Part shown: in pieces, positions 20,088 through 21,558 of the stretch | Position numbering within the stretch: the first letter of the stretch is position 1 | Layout of the letters: each line of letters opens with the position of its first letter | Assembly (NCBI GenBank): GCA_018265835.1 | Contig: JABLYK010000012.1 | Coordinates: forward strand, 1 to 21,558 | Direction: 5' to 3' | Source of the DNA: Oscillospiraceae bacterium | GTDB taxonomy: Bacteria; Bacillota; Clostridia; Oscillospirales; Oscillospiraceae | DNA: 21,558 bases | Notes under the pieces: generated by a model | Seen by the model: only the letters and a program-made list of their open reading frames with translations | Database searches by the model: none | Told to the model about the DNA's origin: nothing | Made by a program: the position numbers and the translations under genes

Positions 20088-21558
20088 CCCTGTGAATAGC
20101 TCTGGCTGGCGACGAAGCTCTTGAACTCAGAATAATTCGTGAAGAACTTGTGCGTTCCGCTCTCCGCATCCAGCGCATAGTAGAGGTAATTCGTATCCGC
20201 CGGCTTCAGCGCGGCGTTGATGGACGCGGCGCCGGGGTTTGCAATCGGCGTCGGCGGCAGGCCGGTGTTCGTATACGTGTTGTACGGACTGTCGATCTGC
20301 GTCTGCTCCGTTGTGAGCACAGCTCCGTGCTCGTCAAGAACATACATGATCGTGGAGTCGATCTGCAGCGGCATACCCGCCTTGATGCGGTTGTAGATGA
20401 CGGATGCAATCTGCGCGCGCTCGCTGTCGTTCGCGGCCTCCTTCTCGATCATGGACGCGATCGTGACCACTTCCTTGAGCGAAAGTCCCTTCTGCTCGGC
20501 GAGATCAAGCATCTCCGCCGTCAGCCGGTCGTGGAAGTTCACCAGGAACTTGTTGATGGCGCTCGACGCCTGCATCCCCTGATAGAACTCATACGTGTCC
20601 GGGAACAGGTAGCCTTCCAGCCGCGTGGCGTCGCCCAGAGCATTCTCGTCAAGGAACGAGTAGTTGTACTGATAGTTCGCGGCAGCTTCCATCAGGTCGT
20701 CATATTCGCAGACGCCCTCCTCTTCGAGCTTCTGGAAGATCTGCTCCATCGTATAGCCTTCGGGGAATGTGACCTCCGTCGTCACCATCGCGCCGGAGCC
20801 AACCTGCATTTTCTTGACGAGCGCGCGGTAATCGTAATTTGTGTTCAGTTCATACGTGCCGGGGTCGATCTTCACATCGGCGTGGGAGATGGCGCAGTAA
20901 AACTTGAACAGGCCCTTGTATTCGATGATACCGGCATCCTTCAGCAGATCCGCAACGTAGCCGATATCCGCGTAGCGGGTCTTCTCTTCCTTGGAGTTGC
21001 CGTCCTCATCCGTAACGGTTTCCGTCTTCGTCTCAAACTCCGCTTTGTCGAGCGTAATGGTCGCGGTCACCGGCTCTTTGTTGAGCGCCAGAACGTCAGA
21101 CGCCGCCATCCAGCCCAGGCAGGCCAGAATGATGCTGACGCTCAGAACGAACGCAAAGTACAAAAAGCCGCCCAGACAGCCGCTCCGGCCGTCGCGCCGT
21201 TTGCGGATCGGCGCTTCCACCTGATCCCAGCCGCTGTCGTCCACGACCGGTTCGGCAAGCTGCTCTTCCTCAAACACCGGTTCCTCCGGCTCAGGCTGCG
21301 GCGCACCGCGTTTGCGGCGCGGGCTGTCGAAAAAGTCCCATTCATCGCCGGTCTCACCGCTTCGCGCCGGCTCCGAAACCGGCTTGCTTCGTGTTGTGCG
21401 GTCCATGTCCTCCCAGCCAACGTCTTGGGCGGCAGGCGCCTGCTTGACTGCCTCCCGCTCCGGCCATGACTGCACCGGTTTCGGCTGAACAGGGTGCTGC
21501 TGCGCGGGACGCTGCTGGGCAGGGTGCTGCTGGGCAGGATGCTGCTGTGCGGGGTGCT
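20084..21558 (-). CDS. mltG: Endolytic murein transglycosylase MltG (YceG-like), 5' end outside window
   Basis: MltG cuts nascent glycan strands at the membrane and ends their growth. The reading frame is open to the window edge, so at least 490 residues are coded here and the start is missing; an in-frame GTG at 21475 is not a convincing start. In order there are: a cytoplasmic low-complexity head with HPAQQ-type pentapeptide repeats (fragment residues 1-25); an acidic/proline-rich stretch containing RRKRG; one membrane helix (about 128-153, GFLYFAFVLSVSIILACLGW); and the extracellular YceG domain with EGYLFPDTYEF and the catalytic Glu in IASMIEKEA (about residue 371), followed by ASVIYNRIKAGMPLQIDST. 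It is coupled to the U32 gene by a four-base overlap. Confidence 0.94.
   Translation of the reverse strand, partial: HPAQQHPAQQHPAQQRPAQQHPVQPKPVQSWPEREAVKQAPAAQDVGWEDMDRTTRSKPVSEPARSGETGDEWDFFDSPRRKRGAPQPEPEEPVFEEEQLAEPVVDDSGWDQVEAPIRKRRDGRSGCLGGFLYFAFVLSVSIILACLGWMAASDVLALNKEPVTATITLDKAEFETKTETVTDEDGNSKEEKTRYADIGYVADLLKDAGIIEYKGLFKFYCAISHADVKIDPGTYELNTNYDYRALVKKMQVGSGAMVTTEVTFPEGYTMEQIFQKLEEEGVCEYDDLMEAAANYQYNYSFLDENALGDATRLEGYLFPDTYEFYQGMQASSAINKFLVNFHDRLTAEMLDLAEQKGLSLKEVVTIASMIEKEAANDSERAQIASVIYNRIKAGMPLQIDSTIMYVLDEHGAVLTTEQTQIDSPYNTYTNTGLPPTPIANPGAASINAALKPADTNYLYYALDAESGTHKFFTNYSEFKSFVASQSYSQG
21484..21558 (-). repeat. 15-base tandem coding repeat in mltG (HPAQQ units)
   Basis: Read on the minus strand from the window edge, five 15-base units (type CACCCTGCCCAGCAG) encode HPAQQ, HPAQQ, HPAQQ, RPAQQ and HPVQP. 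Third-position differences between units (CCC/CCT, GCA/GCC/GCG) show the repeat is not newly made. It may continue outside the window. Confidence 0.85.

Overview
The window looks like chromosome from a GC-rich, Gram-positive anaerobe of class Clostridia, most likely an Oscillospirales/Ruminococcaceae-type gut bacterium. The evidence is AGGAGG-type ribosome sites, a SpoVB-like flippase, an alanine T-box, RNase M5, NrdR, a DUF421/DUF4363 pair and an MltG with a long cytoplasmic head. This placement is inference from gene content, not from a marker gene. Most genes are on the minus strand. There is no rRNA, tRNA, CRISPR array, phage or IS gene.

Layout. 58-1671(-): SpoVB/MurJ-like flippase with a TTG start. 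1743-1985: structured intergenic repeat, copy A. 2004-3026(-): type I glyceraldehyde-3-phosphate dehydrogenase. 3027-3243: divergent promoters. 3244-4329(+): orphan histidine-kinase-like protein without a phosphoacceptor His, ending in a hairpin terminator. 4464-5861(+): MATE exporter. 5925-6202: repeat copy B. 6219-9824(-): four-gene cell-wall/amino-sugar operon, in order dapF, a divergent nagB, glmM and a stand-alone GlmU-type left-handed beta-helix acyltransferase. 9915-10969(+): DUF421 and DUF4363 membrane proteins, stop-to-stop with nrdR (10966-11424, -). 11559-15485(-): comEC, holA, rnmV. 15584-18581(-): alaS and a HIT protein behind an alanine T-box leader (about 18590-18828). 18867-21558(-): mltG, running off the window edge, and a U32 peptidase-family protein.

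How the genes work together. The operon at 6.2-9.8 kb is devoted to peptidoglycan precursors: meso-diaminopimelate and glucosamine-phosphate chemistry. MltG and the flippase act later in envelope assembly. The rest is core housekeeping: tRNA charging, tRNA or rRNA modification, 5S rRNA maturation, clamp loading, DNA uptake and control of ribonucleotide reductase.

The most unusual content is non-coding. Two intergenic gaps carry copies of a 170-200 bp multi-hairpin element. Each copy sits between two copies of the terminator hairpin of the neighbouring gene. The two copies share long identical blocks, differ by compensatory changes in stems, and differ in the length of one apical stem. This is the signature of a dispersed, structure-constrained small element that inserts at, or co-amplifies with, transcription terminators. 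Secondary points are a NagB homologue whose phosphate loop and catalytic aspartates are replaced, the kinase-like protein lacking its H-box, a GAPDH with a non-canonical cofactor pocket, and a comEC promoter whose -35 box lies in the loop of the upstream terminator.
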